A stretch of 6,044 nucleotides of DNA from JAFGED01 sp964551295 (GTDB lineage Bacteria > Chloroflexota > Anaerolineae > B4-G1): NCBI GenBank assembly GCA_964551295.1, contig CAZKDJ010000234.1:1-6044 (forward strand), read 5' to 3'. A program made the position numbers and the translations under genes. Shown here piece by piece: positions 1-5,617 of this stretch. Every line of letters starts with the position of its first letter. The first letter of the stretch is position 1. Under the pieces are notes generated by a model. The model searched no databases. It was not told the DNA's origin and saw only the letters and a list, made by a program, of their open reading frames with translations.

Positions 1-290
1 CCTACGGCTCGCGGGGGCAGCAGCGCACGGCAGTGCTGTCGCTCAAGCTGGCGGAACTGGCGTGGATGAAGGAGCAGACGCGAGAGTCACCCGTGCTCTT
101 GCTCGACGAGGTATTGGCCGAGCTGGACGCCACCCGGCGGCACTATCTTCTCTCGCAGGTGGACGGCGTCGAGCAGGCGCTGCTCACCGCCACCGACCTC
201 GACATGTTCAGCGCCGAGTTCCGGGAGCAAGCGGCGCTGTGGGAGGTAGAGAGAGGCATCGTCAAGACAGGGTCAATTGACAAAGATTGA
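1..290 (+). CDS. recF: RecF, DNA replication and repair ATPase (C-terminal end, 5' truncated)
   Basis: Only the last 95 residues are visible. The first complete codon is at position 3 and the frame runs off the left edge. RecF is a cytoplasmic SMC/ABC-like ATPase that helps load RecA at single-strand gaps. Seen in order: the ABC signature region SRGQQRTAVLSLKLAE, a Walker B and D-loop stretch LLLDEVLAELD, and a TATD segment at the usual position of the RecF H-loop. This order and spacing are the standard RecF C-terminus and distinguish it from RecN or general SMC proteins. The gene ends with TGA at 288-290, after a short tail (about ten residues) that is more AT-rich than the rest. It converges on the methyltransferase gene with 19 nt between stops. 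The GTG at position 33 is an internal codon, not the start. Identity is near certain; the N-terminal Walker A half is outside the window. Confidence 0.93.
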   Translation, partial: YGSRGQQRTAVLSLKLAELAWMKEQTRESPVLLLDEVLAELDATRRHYLLSQVDGVEQALLTATDLDMFSAEFREQAALWEVERGIVKTGSIDKD

Positions 291-309
291 TAAATGCTAC
301 TAGAACAGC
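291..309. other. Convergent intergenic gap between recF and the methyltransferase gene
   Basis: Only 19 nt separate the two convergent stop codons. I see no GC-rich hairpin followed by a T-run on either strand, so no intrinsic terminator can be called. The last codons of recF contain a 10-bp palindrome, GTCAATTGAC (272-281), which is too short and lacks a T-run. Confidence 0.6.
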
Positions 310-1239
310 TCACACCTTCCGCGCGTACGCGGTGAACAGGTCCCCCAGGTCGATCGGAACCGCCACACCGCGCAATCTCAGCTTTGTGACCAACCACTCG
401 GCCGGCCGCCCCACGACGGGCACCAGCGCGCCCACGCGGTTCGTCAGGTAGCCCAGCCGCAGGTACCGTCCCTGCGGTCTATCGCTGATCAGCTCAAAGC
501 CGCACTTTTCCAGCATCGCCCGCAGCGTGCGCCGCGAGAAATAGTAGATGTGCATCTCCATCAACCACGGCCAGCGGGCGCCCATCAGCCGCGCAAAGAG
601 ACTGTCGATATCGATCGTGTGCACCACCACCAACCCCCCCGGTTTCCCTTTGGCAGGCTCAGGACTGCGGAGCAAGCGATGCGCTTGCTCGAGCGCCCTG
701 CGGGGATCGGTCAGATGCTCGATCACGTCCCACATGGTCACGACGTCGAAATGGGCTTCCGGCAAATCGGCCGTGTCCAGCGTCCCCTGCGCCACGTGAA
801 GCCCGCGCGCCTGCGCCTGCTCCACCGCCCAGCGCGAGGGTTCTACCCCCCACGCATCCCAGCCGTGGCTGGCCGCGATCTCGACGAACACACCCGCATA
901 GCACCCCACGTCCAACAGCGGACGGCCATCCGGCGGCCCCGCAATCCGCTCCAGTGGCTTCAGATGATGCTCGAAGGTCAGCACCCGCCCCTCGCGCTCC
1001 TCTAAATAGAGCGGATCCTCGACCGATTCGTAGGTATCGACGATATCGTGCTGGTTCAACCGGGGATTGGTATAGACCAGGCCGCACTCCTGGCACTGGA
1101 CGATCGTGTGATGCCGACCATAGCCGCTGTGGGTGCAGGCATAGGCCCCCCACTCCCCCTCGGCATGTTCGCCAATCGTGCAGGGGTAACGCACAAGGGC
1201 AGCGTCCGCACCGCACAGGTTACAGCGTACGTACTCCAT
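310..1239 (-). CDS. Class I SAM-dependent methyltransferase with N-terminal Cys-pair (zinc-ribbon-like) region
   Basis: A 309-residue cytoplasmic methyltransferase. The N-terminus has Cys pairs CNLC (Cys6, Cys9) and CQEC (Cys49, Cys52) that look like a zinc ribbon with an unusually long insert. The Rossmann fold follows: SAM-binding motif I LLDVGCYAG (about 108-116), the acidic residue of GVEPS (about 133), the motif FDVVTMWDVIEHLTDP (about 164-179), and a strand GGLVVVHT (about 201). A distal segment HIYYFSRRTLRAMLEKCGF (about 230-248) is typical of Methyltransf_23-like enzymes in polysaccharide clusters. I chose the ATG at 1239 because it overlaps the preceding gene's stop as TGATG and has AGG 8 nt upstream. 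An in-frame ATG at 1260 has no visible RBS. It is the last gene of the cluster and is probably translationally coupled to the glycosyltransferase. The acceptor may be a sugar or lipid-linked glycan, by context only. Confidence 0.9.
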   Translation of the reverse strand: MEYVRCNLCGADAALVRYPCTIGEHAEGEWGAYACTHSGYGRHHTIVQCQECGLVYTNPRLNQHDIVDTYESVEDPLYLEEREGRVLTFEHHLKPLERIAGPPDGRPLLDVGCYAGVFVEIAASHGWDAWGVEPSRWAVEQAQARGLHVAQGTLDTADLPEAHFDVVTMWDVIEHLTDPRRALEQAHRLLRSPEPAKGKPGGLVVVHTIDIDSLFARLMGARWPWLMEMHIYYFSRRTLRAMLEKCGFELISDRPQGRYLRLGYLTNRVGALVPVVGRPAEWLVTKLRLRGVAVPIDLGDLFTAYARKV

Positions 1240-1958
1240 CACAAGGACCTGCGCGTCCATCGCGTCGGCGCCAGTCGAAAAACCGCCAACAGCGCTTTAG
1301 AGATCTCGCCCTTGGAAACCTTTGAAGCGCCCAGACGACGGTCCTCGAAAAAGATGGGCACCTCCCCGACCTTCCAGCCACGCTGCTCGACGTTGTACAG
1401 CATTTCGAACAGGAAAGAGTACCCACTGGACTTGATACCGTCCAAATTCAAGCTCTCCAGCACCTCGCGGCGATAGCAGCGAAAGCCCGCCGTCGTATCG
1501 TGGGCGTGCAGCCCCAGCACCAGGCGCGTGATCGTGTTGGCCCCCCAACTGAACACCTTGCGCACCAGGCCGTGATTCGACCCGCCGCCGCGCACGTAGC
1601 GCGAGCCGATGACCAAGTCGTACCCCTGCCCGGCCTTGGTCAGCATGTCGGGAATGTAGCGCGGGCTGTGGGAGAAATCGGCGTCCATCGAGCATACCAG
1701 ATCGGCTCCGTCGGTCAGCGCGTGCTTGAACCCGGCGATGTAGGCCGTGCCCAGCCCCAGCTTTCCGGCGCGGTGAATGACGCTCACCCGCCCCTCGTTC
1801 TCCTCCGCCAGCCGGTCGGCGATGTCGCCGGTGCCGTCGGGGGAGTTGTCGTCCACGATAATCACGTGCACATCCACCGGCAGGGCGAGCAACTGCCCGA
1901 CCAGCGCCTCGATGTTTTCCCTCTCGTTGTAAGTCGGCACGATTGTGGATACTTGCAA
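1239..1958 (-). CDS. Polyprenol monophosphate sugar (mannose) transferase, DPM1-like GT2
   Basis: A 239-residue GT2 enzyme that probably transfers mannose or glucose from a nucleotide sugar to polyprenyl phosphate at the cytoplasmic membrane face. Visible motifs: VPTYNERENI at the N-terminus (about 7-16), DDNSPDGT (36-43), the DxD-type metal site MDADFSHSP (about 91-99), GSRY (118-121), DTTAGFRCY (154-162), SGYSFLFE (about 178-185) and FEDRRLGASK (about 204-213). The order matches DPM1-type synthases. There is no C-terminal membrane domain, so it is the short soluble type. I prefer a TTG start at 1958 because GGAGG (1964-1968) sits 5 nt upstream and the protein then begins right at the GT2 core, as usual for the family. 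The frame also allows ATG 2003 or GTG 2006, which would add residues encoded by a repeat hairpin. The product would supply lipid-linked sugar to the membrane proteins encoded upstream. Sugar specificity is not provable here. Confidence 0.92.
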   Translation of the reverse strand: MQVSTIVPTYNERENIEALVGQLLALPVDVHVIIVDDNSPDGTGDIADRLAEENEGRVSVIHRAGKLGLGTAYIAGFKHALTDGADLVCSMDADFSHSPRYIPDMLTKAGQGYDLVIGSRYVRGGGSNHGLVRKVFSWGANTITRLVLGLHAHDTTAGFRCYRREVLESLNLDGIKSSGYSFLFEMLYNVEQRGWKVGEVPIFFEDRRLGASKVSKGEISKALLAVFRLAPTRWTRRSL

Positions 1959-1963
1959 GACAA

Positions 1964-1968
1964 CCTCC
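1964..1968 (-). promoter_or_regulatory. Strong ribosome binding site deciding a TTG start
   Basis: The - strand reads GGAGG followed by TTGTC and then TTG (1958-1956), a 5-nt spacing. The alternative upstream start codons at 2003 and 2006 fall inside the inverted repeat and have no comparable site. This favours TTG as the real start of the DPM1-like gene. Confidence 0.72.
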
Positions 1969-1970
1969 AA

Positions 1971-2015
1971 GCGTGATTCGTGATCCGTGACCTTTTCACG
2001 CATCACGGATCACGC
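1971..2015 (-). repeat. Intercistronic inverted repeat built from CGTGANN heptamers (hairpin)
   Basis: Three heptamers run forward (CGTGATT, CGTGATC, CGTGACC; 1972-1992) and three run inverted (TCACGCA, TCACGGA, TCACGCG; 1996-2016). Together they form arms 1971-1990 and 1996-2015, pairing at 18 of 20 positions around a 5-nt loop. In the - strand mRNA the stem begins just after the stop of the upstream membrane-protein gene (TGA 2019-2017) and ends 2 nt before the GGAGG of the next gene. No U-run follows, so it is not a classical terminator. It could protect the mRNA 3' end or influence access to the downstream RBS; that is inference. Confidence 0.85.
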
Positions 2016-2016
2016 G

Positions 2017-3162
2017 TCATATCGGCAGCGCGCTCTCATTGATCAACAATGCCAGCGTCGCCAGCCAGAAGAAGCTGAACGTCAGTATGCGCCGTGAGCG
2101 ACGCAGCGCCCCATAGAGCAGCGTCGCCGCGACCAATCCTGCTCCCAGCCGCACCATCGCCAGCGGCTCCCTCCAGGTCGAATTGGGCAGGAAGGGCAGC
2201 ACCGCCGCCTGGAGCAGCAGGATGGTCACCCAGGGGTGCCGCCGCCCGCGCCACAGATCGCGCACCGAGACGATCAAAGCCCAGATCGTCGGCAGCACGA
2301 ACAGCGGCCCCAGAATAACCAGCAGAACCCCAAACACGCGCCAATCTACCCGGGCCACGCTCAACAGCCCCCAAAAGGGAATCACCTCGAAGGACGTCGC
2401 CATCGCCCCGCCGGCCCCAACGCCCGGCGCGCCCAGCCAGGCCCACAGCACTCCCTGCCACGCGACGAAGGACACGCCCGCGACAAGCCCCAGCTTGACG
2501 GCCTCCCACCAGCGCCGCTGCAACGCCAAATAGAACAGCAGCCCAGCCACGGCGATTAGAGCCGTTTCCTTCGTCAAGGCCGCCAGCGCAAAGAGACCCA
2601 ATCTCCAATCTCCAGTCTCAAATCCCCGACGCCCGCGTGCACCTTGCCTCTTGTTTCTTGCCTCCTGCTTCATCCAAGCCCACAGCCCCGCCTGCACCAG
2701 CCCATAGGCCAGCGGCTCGGTCAGGTCGAGGCGTAGTCCGGCCACCAGACCACCGTAAAGCCCGTAGGCCAACGCGTACCAGCGGCTCACGCGGTGCGCT
2801 TCCAGCAGCCGTTCGGTAAAGTACGTCCCGCCGGCCAAGGCCGCCACGTTGATCGCAATCAATGCCCACGGGATCAGCGCCCGCTGTCCCAACGCCAGCG
2901 CCCACGCCAATATTGGATAGAGAATGCGCTGGTAGCGGTAGGACGGCACGTCACACCGCGGACAGCCGCCGGACGGATCGCAGGCGATATAGTAGGCGAA
3001 CTGACCATCGTAGCCCCAGGAACCCTCGGGATCGTTCTGGCTGTACCGCGCCCCGGCCAACACGAACATCATCGGGTCGCCGCCGTAGCGCGCCAGCGTC
3101 AGGCCGACGTAGGCCAGCGCCAGTACCAGGACGACCGTCCAAGGGCGCAGCCACCGCTTCAC
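2017..3162 (-). CDS. Polytopic membrane protein with YDGQF motif, putative GT-C-like cell-surface glycopolymer protein
   Basis: An integral membrane protein of 381 residues with about nine to ten hydrophobic segments. After the first helix (about 7-23) comes an outward loop with GYDGQFAYYIACDP (50-63), a Cys cluster (Cys61, Cys67, Cys70), and YRYQRILYP (75-83). DLTEP (146-150) and LTKET (about 196-200) follow. The YDGQF, YRYQRxLYP and TEP motifs resemble membrane proteins annotated as cell-surface glycopolymer formation proteins (AZOBR_p60025 type). Acidic residues in the first outer loop recall GT-C glycosyltransferases. The GTG start at 3162 is set by a GTGA overlap with the preceding gene's stop and by GGGAGG (3170-3175) 7 nt upstream. 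A longer frame to 3300 only overlaps the YfhO gene. Residues about 165-188, between DLTEP and LTKET, are encoded by 7-bp repeats and are rich in Arg, Lys and Gln. The family call is from motif memory and activity is unproven. Confidence 0.8.
   Translation of the reverse strand: MKRWLRPWTVVLVLALAYVGLTLARYGGDPMMFVLAGARYSQNDPEGSWGYDGQFAYYIACDPSGGCPRCDVPSYRYQRILYPILAWALALGQRALIPWALIAINVAALAGGTYFTERLLEAHRVSRWYALAYGLYGGLVAGLRLDLTEPLAYGLVQAGLWAWMKQEARNKRQGARGRRGFETGDWRLGLFALAALTKETALIAVAGLLFYLALQRRWWEAVKLGLVAGVSFVAWQGVLWAWLGAPGVGAGGAMATSFEVIPFWGLLSVARVDWRVFGVLLVILGPLFVLPTIWALIVSVRDLWRGRRHPWVTILLLQAAVLPFLPNSTWREPLAMVRLGAGLVAATLLYGALRRSRRILTFSFFWLATLALLINESALPI
2600..2627. repeat. Heptamer array, AATCTCC family (4 units)
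   Basis: Units are AATCTCC, AATCTCC, AGTCTCA and AATCCCC. This is the reverse complement of the GGAGATT family seen at 3461-3488. It is read in the - strand gene as part of ETGDWRLGL, inside a loop of the YDGQF membrane protein. Confidence 0.82.
2643..2670. repeat. Heptamer array, CTTGCNT family (4 units)
   Basis: Units are CTTGCCT, CTTGTTT, CTTGCCT and CCTGCTT, lying 15 nt from the AATCTCC array. On the coding (-) strand the two arrays encode a basic loop beginning KQEARNKRQGARG. Confidence 0.82.
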
Positions 3163-5606
3163 TCGTGCGCCTCCCTCTTGCGTGTCAGCAACAGTCCGAC
3201 AACGATCACGACCAACGCCGTAATGGTGAGCGCCCCACCCACCAGCACTGAAATCGGGCGGTAGATCATCCTCACCACATGCTCGCCAGCCTCCAACCAA
3301 ACGGCGCGGAAGCCATAGTTGGCCCGCAGTAGTTCGACTCGCTCGCCGTCCACCGTCGCCCGCCAGCCCGGATACCAGGTATCGGCCAGCACCAGGTAGC
3401 CCGGTGCGTCCAGAGCGGCACGTATTGTAACCCGGTTGGGGCCATCGTGCAAGGTGAGAGAGTGGAGAGTGGAGAGTGGAGATTGGAGATCGACGGATGA
3501 GGTCTCCAGTAACACCACGGCGGTGGGCTCGAAATTGGGATCGGCGAGCGCAGTCAGCATCTCGTCGGGAGAGACCCGGCGGGCAGCGGACGCGATCCAG
3601 GCGCGGCCCGGCGCATCGGGCAGGCGATACAACATGGCATCATCGGTCGTGTAAACCGGCTCCGCCCCTGGCCAAGGCCGGTCGCTCATCACGTGGGTCG
3701 CACCCATCACGCGCAGCAGGGATGGCGCGCCCGTCGCAGCCCGCAAAAAGTCCACGTAGCGCCCCATCAACAAAGGATCGAAATTGTTGACGGAGGACAC
3801 GCCATCCAGAATCCCTGTGTTGGGAAGCAAAGATTCGCGCATGCCCCGCCCGTAATCCGGCTCGTGCGGGCCAAAGTCACTAAAGCGCAGGTAACCGAAC
3901 TTGACTCGATTCTCAGCGTCGTACTCGCGGTTGCGATGGGTCGGGTCGGTGGGCCAGTAGACGCGCGCCGCACCATCCTGCACCAGGAAAACGGCCACGT
4001 TTGTAGAACCCAGATACAACGACCGGTCCACTGTCGGCACCAACGGCCAGCCAAAGAGCAACAGGTCAAGGAGTATGAAGGCGATCACCGCCGCCCGCCA
4101 CCACGGTTTCTCTCGCCAGGCAAGGATCAATAGCCCCACGCCGATCAATGTCACGCCCAACCGCAACGTCGCCGCACTGAACGTCACAATTCGCTCGTTT
4201 GGAATCAAGCGCGGAGCGGCCAGCCCGGCGATCAGCAGCGCCCCTCCGAACACAACCCCCAGCGCGCCTCGCCTGTGCCTGAACCGGCCCGCCGGCCAGC
4301 GCTGCGCCGCCAAGCTCGCCAAGGCTGCCAACGCGATCGTCACGACCGCCAACCAGCGCGCCGGAGCCTGGAACAGATCAAAGGTCGGCACGTGCCGAAA
4401 TAGAAACGGAAAGATAGGGGTATTCTGGCCCAGTGCCAAAACCAGAGCTATAATCGCACTGAGCGCCCAAAAGTCGACCAAGCCGGATTTACCGGCTCCT
4501 TGCTCCCCCGCCCCTTTACGTCTGAAAACGACTCGGGACACTAACCCCACCGCCAGGAGCAACGGCAGCAGGCCCACGTACCCCGCATCCTCCCAGTAGG
4601 TGCCATAGCCCCAATAGGTGCCCCAACCGGGATTGCCAAAGAAATCGGGAGCGACAAAGGTAATCAACCGCCAGGGCCACAACGAGTTTGTCATCGCAAA
4701 GTCATAGTCCATCCCGCTTGCGCGCTGAGATTGGCGCATCAGCTCGGCGGTAGGCAGGAGCTGGACAGCCGCGAGCGCGACGCCAAGCGCGAGCGAAAGT
4801 GCAAAGGGAGACAGGAGCCGAAAAACGTGAAACGTGAAACGTGAAACGTGATGCGTGATGCGTGATGCGTGATTTCTTGCCTCGTGCCCTTTGCTTCCTG
4901 CATCTTGCCCTCTGCCTCTTACTTCTTGCCTCTTACCCCTTGCCTCCTGCACCGCCCGAAACAATACATACGCCGCCAGCAGCACGCCACCGTAGAACGC
5001 CGTCTGCGCGTGACCTGCCAGGAGGCCCAGACCGAGTGCCAACCCCAGCCACAGGGCATCACTGAACCGCCTGCGGCGCACCAGCATCTCGCCGCGCCAC
5101 AGCCACACGGCGATCCAGGGGAAGGTGAAGGCCATGCTGGGGAACAGCGCTACCCGCGCTACCAGGAAACCGCTGCCCTCCAGCGCCAGCGCACCGAGCA
5201 GCGCGGCAAAGCGCCCCAACCCCACCGCCCGGCCCCAAGCGTACATGCCCCACCCAGCGAGCACCAGGTGGAGCGCCGTGGTCCAGATCAGCGCCACCTC
5301 GGCCGGCAACAAGAGATAAAGTGCATTCAGCGGATAAAAGGCTGCCGTCTGGTAGTTGGCCGCCAGCGGCGCGCCACAACCCACCAGTGGATTCCACAGT
5401 GGCAGGTGACCGCTACGCCACATCTCGGCCGCCATCCGTTGCCAGGGGACGAATTGGAGCAGGGGCGTGCCCCAAAAGAACGCCTGACCGGCAAAGAGCG
5501 GACGCCAGAGCAGGAGCAAAGAGAAAAGGATGAATGAAAAATGAACAATGAGCAATGACCAACGCTTGCTTCTTGCCTCTTGCATCCTGTCTCTTGCTTC
5601 TTGCAT
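3159..5606 (-). CDS. YfhO-family polytopic membrane protein (putative GT-C-like)
   Basis: An 815-residue integral membrane protein with about a dozen or more hydrophobic segments to residue 519. A soluble, probably outward-facing domain (about 520-785) follows, then one last helix (786-807) and a charged tail. Family marks: WNPLVGCGAPLAANYQTAAF (71-90), FVAPDFFGNPGWGTYWGY (317-334), FQAPARWL (412-419), YRLPDAPGRAW (660-670), ADTWYPGWRATVDGE (741-755) and NYGFRAVWLEAGEHVVRM (763-780). YfhO proteins are implicated in glycosylating cell-wall polymers or lipids, often with a polyprenol-phosphate sugar donor. A gene for that kind of donor synthase lies downstream. The ATG at 5606 has AGGGA (5613-5617) 6 nt upstream and is 9 nt from the previous stop; ATG 5585 is an alternative. 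Repeat arrays encode residues about 1-14, 16-25, 219-260 and 707-715. The stop overlaps the next gene's GTG. The exact substrate is unknown. Confidence 0.92.
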   Translation of the reverse strand: MQEARDRMQEARSKRWSLLIVHFSFILFSLLLLWRPLFAGQAFFWGTPLLQFVPWQRMAAEMWRSGHLPLWNPLVGCGAPLAANYQTAAFYPLNALYLLLPAEVALIWTTALHLVLAGWGMYAWGRAVGLGRFAALLGALALEGSGFLVARVALFPSMAFTFPWIAVWLWRGEMLVRRRRFSDALWLGLALGLGLLAGHAQTAFYGGVLLAAYVLFRAVQEARGKRQEVRGRGQDAGSKGHEARNHASRITHHVSRFTFHVFRLLSPFALSLALGVALAAVQLLPTAELMRQSQRASGMDYDFAMTNSLWPWRLITFVAPDFFGNPGWGTYWGYGTYWEDAGYVGLLPLLLAVGLVSRVVFRRKGAGEQGAGKSGLVDFWALSAIIALVLALGQNTPIFPFLFRHVPTFDLFQAPARWLAVVTIALAALASLAAQRWPAGRFRHRRGALGVVFGGALLIAGLAAPRLIPNERIVTFSAATLRLGVTLIGVGLLILAWREKPWWRAAVIAFILLDLLLFGWPLVPTVDRSLYLGSTNVAVFLVQDGAARVYWPTDPTHRNREYDAENRVKFGYLRFSDFGPHEPDYGRGMRESLLPNTGILDGVSSVNNFDPLLMGRYVDFLRAATGAPSLLRVMGATHVMSDRPWPGAEPVYTTDDAMLYRLPDAPGRAWIASAARRVSPDEMLTALADPNFEPTAVVLLETSSVDLQSPLSTLHSLTLHDGPNRVTIRAALDAPGYLVLADTWYPGWRATVDGERVELLRANYGFRAVWLEAGEHVVRMIYRPISVLVGGALTITALVVIVVGLLLTRKREAHE
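3170..3175 (-). promoter_or_regulatory. Ribosome binding site for the YDGQF membrane-protein gene
   Basis: GGGAGG on the - strand lies 7 nt before GTG 3162-3160, within the last codons of the YfhO gene. With the 4-nt GTGA overlap it fixes the start and rejects the 46-residue longer frame. Confidence 0.72.
3461..3488. repeat. Heptamer array, AGTGGAG/ATTGGAG family (4 units)
   Basis: Three identical AGTGGAG units and one ATTGGAG. Relative to the coding strand it is inverted compared with the related array at 2600-2627. It encodes about residues 707-715 (VDLQSPLST) in the outward domain of the YfhO protein, just before the conserved C-terminal beta-rich part. Confidence 0.85.
4495..4515. repeat. 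Possible short heptamer array, GCTCCNN (3 units)
   Basis: Units are GCTCCTT, GCTCCCC and CGCCCCT, encoding RKGAGEQGAGKS (about residues 363-374) in a charged loop between two hydrophobic segments of the YfhO protein. Only three diverged units are present, so it is weaker than the other arrays. Confidence 0.4.
4826..4874. repeat. Heptamer array, CGTGAAA/CGTGATG family (7 units)
   Basis: Three exact CGTGAAA units are followed by three exact CGTGATG units and one CGTGATT. The - strand coding sense encodes the SRITHHVSRFTFHVF-type segment near residues 245-260 of the YfhO protein. The unit is the same as in the hairpin at 1971-2015. Confidence 0.92.
4876..4952. repeat. Heptamer array, CTTGCNT family (11 units)
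   Basis: Eleven degenerate 7-bp units, such as CTTGCCT, CCTGCAT, CTTGCCC, CTTACTT and CTTGCCT, start 1 nt after the CGTGA array. They encode the Gln/Glu/Arg/Lys/Gly-rich stretch beginning QEARGKRQEVRG (about residues 219-244) of the YfhO protein. Confidence 0.9.
5533..5560. repeat. Heptamer array, AATGANC family (4 units)
   Basis: Units are AATGAAA, AATGAAC, AATGAGC and AATGACC. On the - strand they encode SLLIVHFSF (about residues 16-25), the beginning of the first membrane helix of the YfhO protein. Confidence 0.82.
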
Positions 5607-5613
5607 CTTGCTT
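5565..5613. repeat. Heptamer array, CTTGCNT family (7 units)
   Basis: Units are CTTGCTT, CTTGCCT, CTTGCAT, CCTGTCT, CTTGCTT, CTTGCAT and CTTGCTT, 4 nt from the AATGANC array. The two CTTGCAT units supply the ATG codons at 5606 and 5585 on the - strand. The array covers the start region of the YfhO gene and reaches its RBS. Confidence 0.9.
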
Positions 5614-5617
5614 CCCT
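5613..5617 (-). promoter_or_regulatory. Ribosome binding site for the YfhO-family gene
   Basis: AGGGA on the - strand overlaps the TAG stop of the preceding gene and lies 6 nt before ATG 5606. It supports that start over ATG 5585. Confidence 0.55.

Noticed and set aside
319..332. Palindrome CGCGTACGCG near the methyltransferase 3' end as a terminator
   Set aside because: It lies within the coding region, has no loop and no T-run, and such palindromes are expected in GC-rich DNA.
659..1216. A 185-residue - strand open frame overlapping the methyltransferase
   Set aside because: It is in another frame of a clear methyltransferase gene, with a biased Arg/Gly/Ala composition and no motifs.
1240..1260. 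Methyltransferase start at ATG 1260
   Set aside because: No RBS is visible upstream. The ATG at 1239 has AGG at 8 nt and a TGATG coupling overlap. The longer start is not excluded.
1971..2015. Intrinsic terminator
   Set aside because: The stem is strong but no U-run follows in the - strand RNA, and the next gene's RBS begins 2 nt later.
3163..3300. Upstream extension of the YDGQF membrane protein to a start at 3300
   Set aside because: It would overlap the YfhO gene by about 140 nt. The GTG at 3162 has GGGAGG and a GTGA overlap, and the first helix begins right after it.
4826..4952. CRISPR array
   Set aside because: The units are 7 bp, contiguous, and have no unique spacers.
4869..5537. 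A 222-residue + strand open frame with an apparent signal peptide
   Set aside because: It starts in the heptamer array and continues as an antisense shadow of the YfhO gene, with a Gln/Pro/His-rich composition and no recognisable motif.
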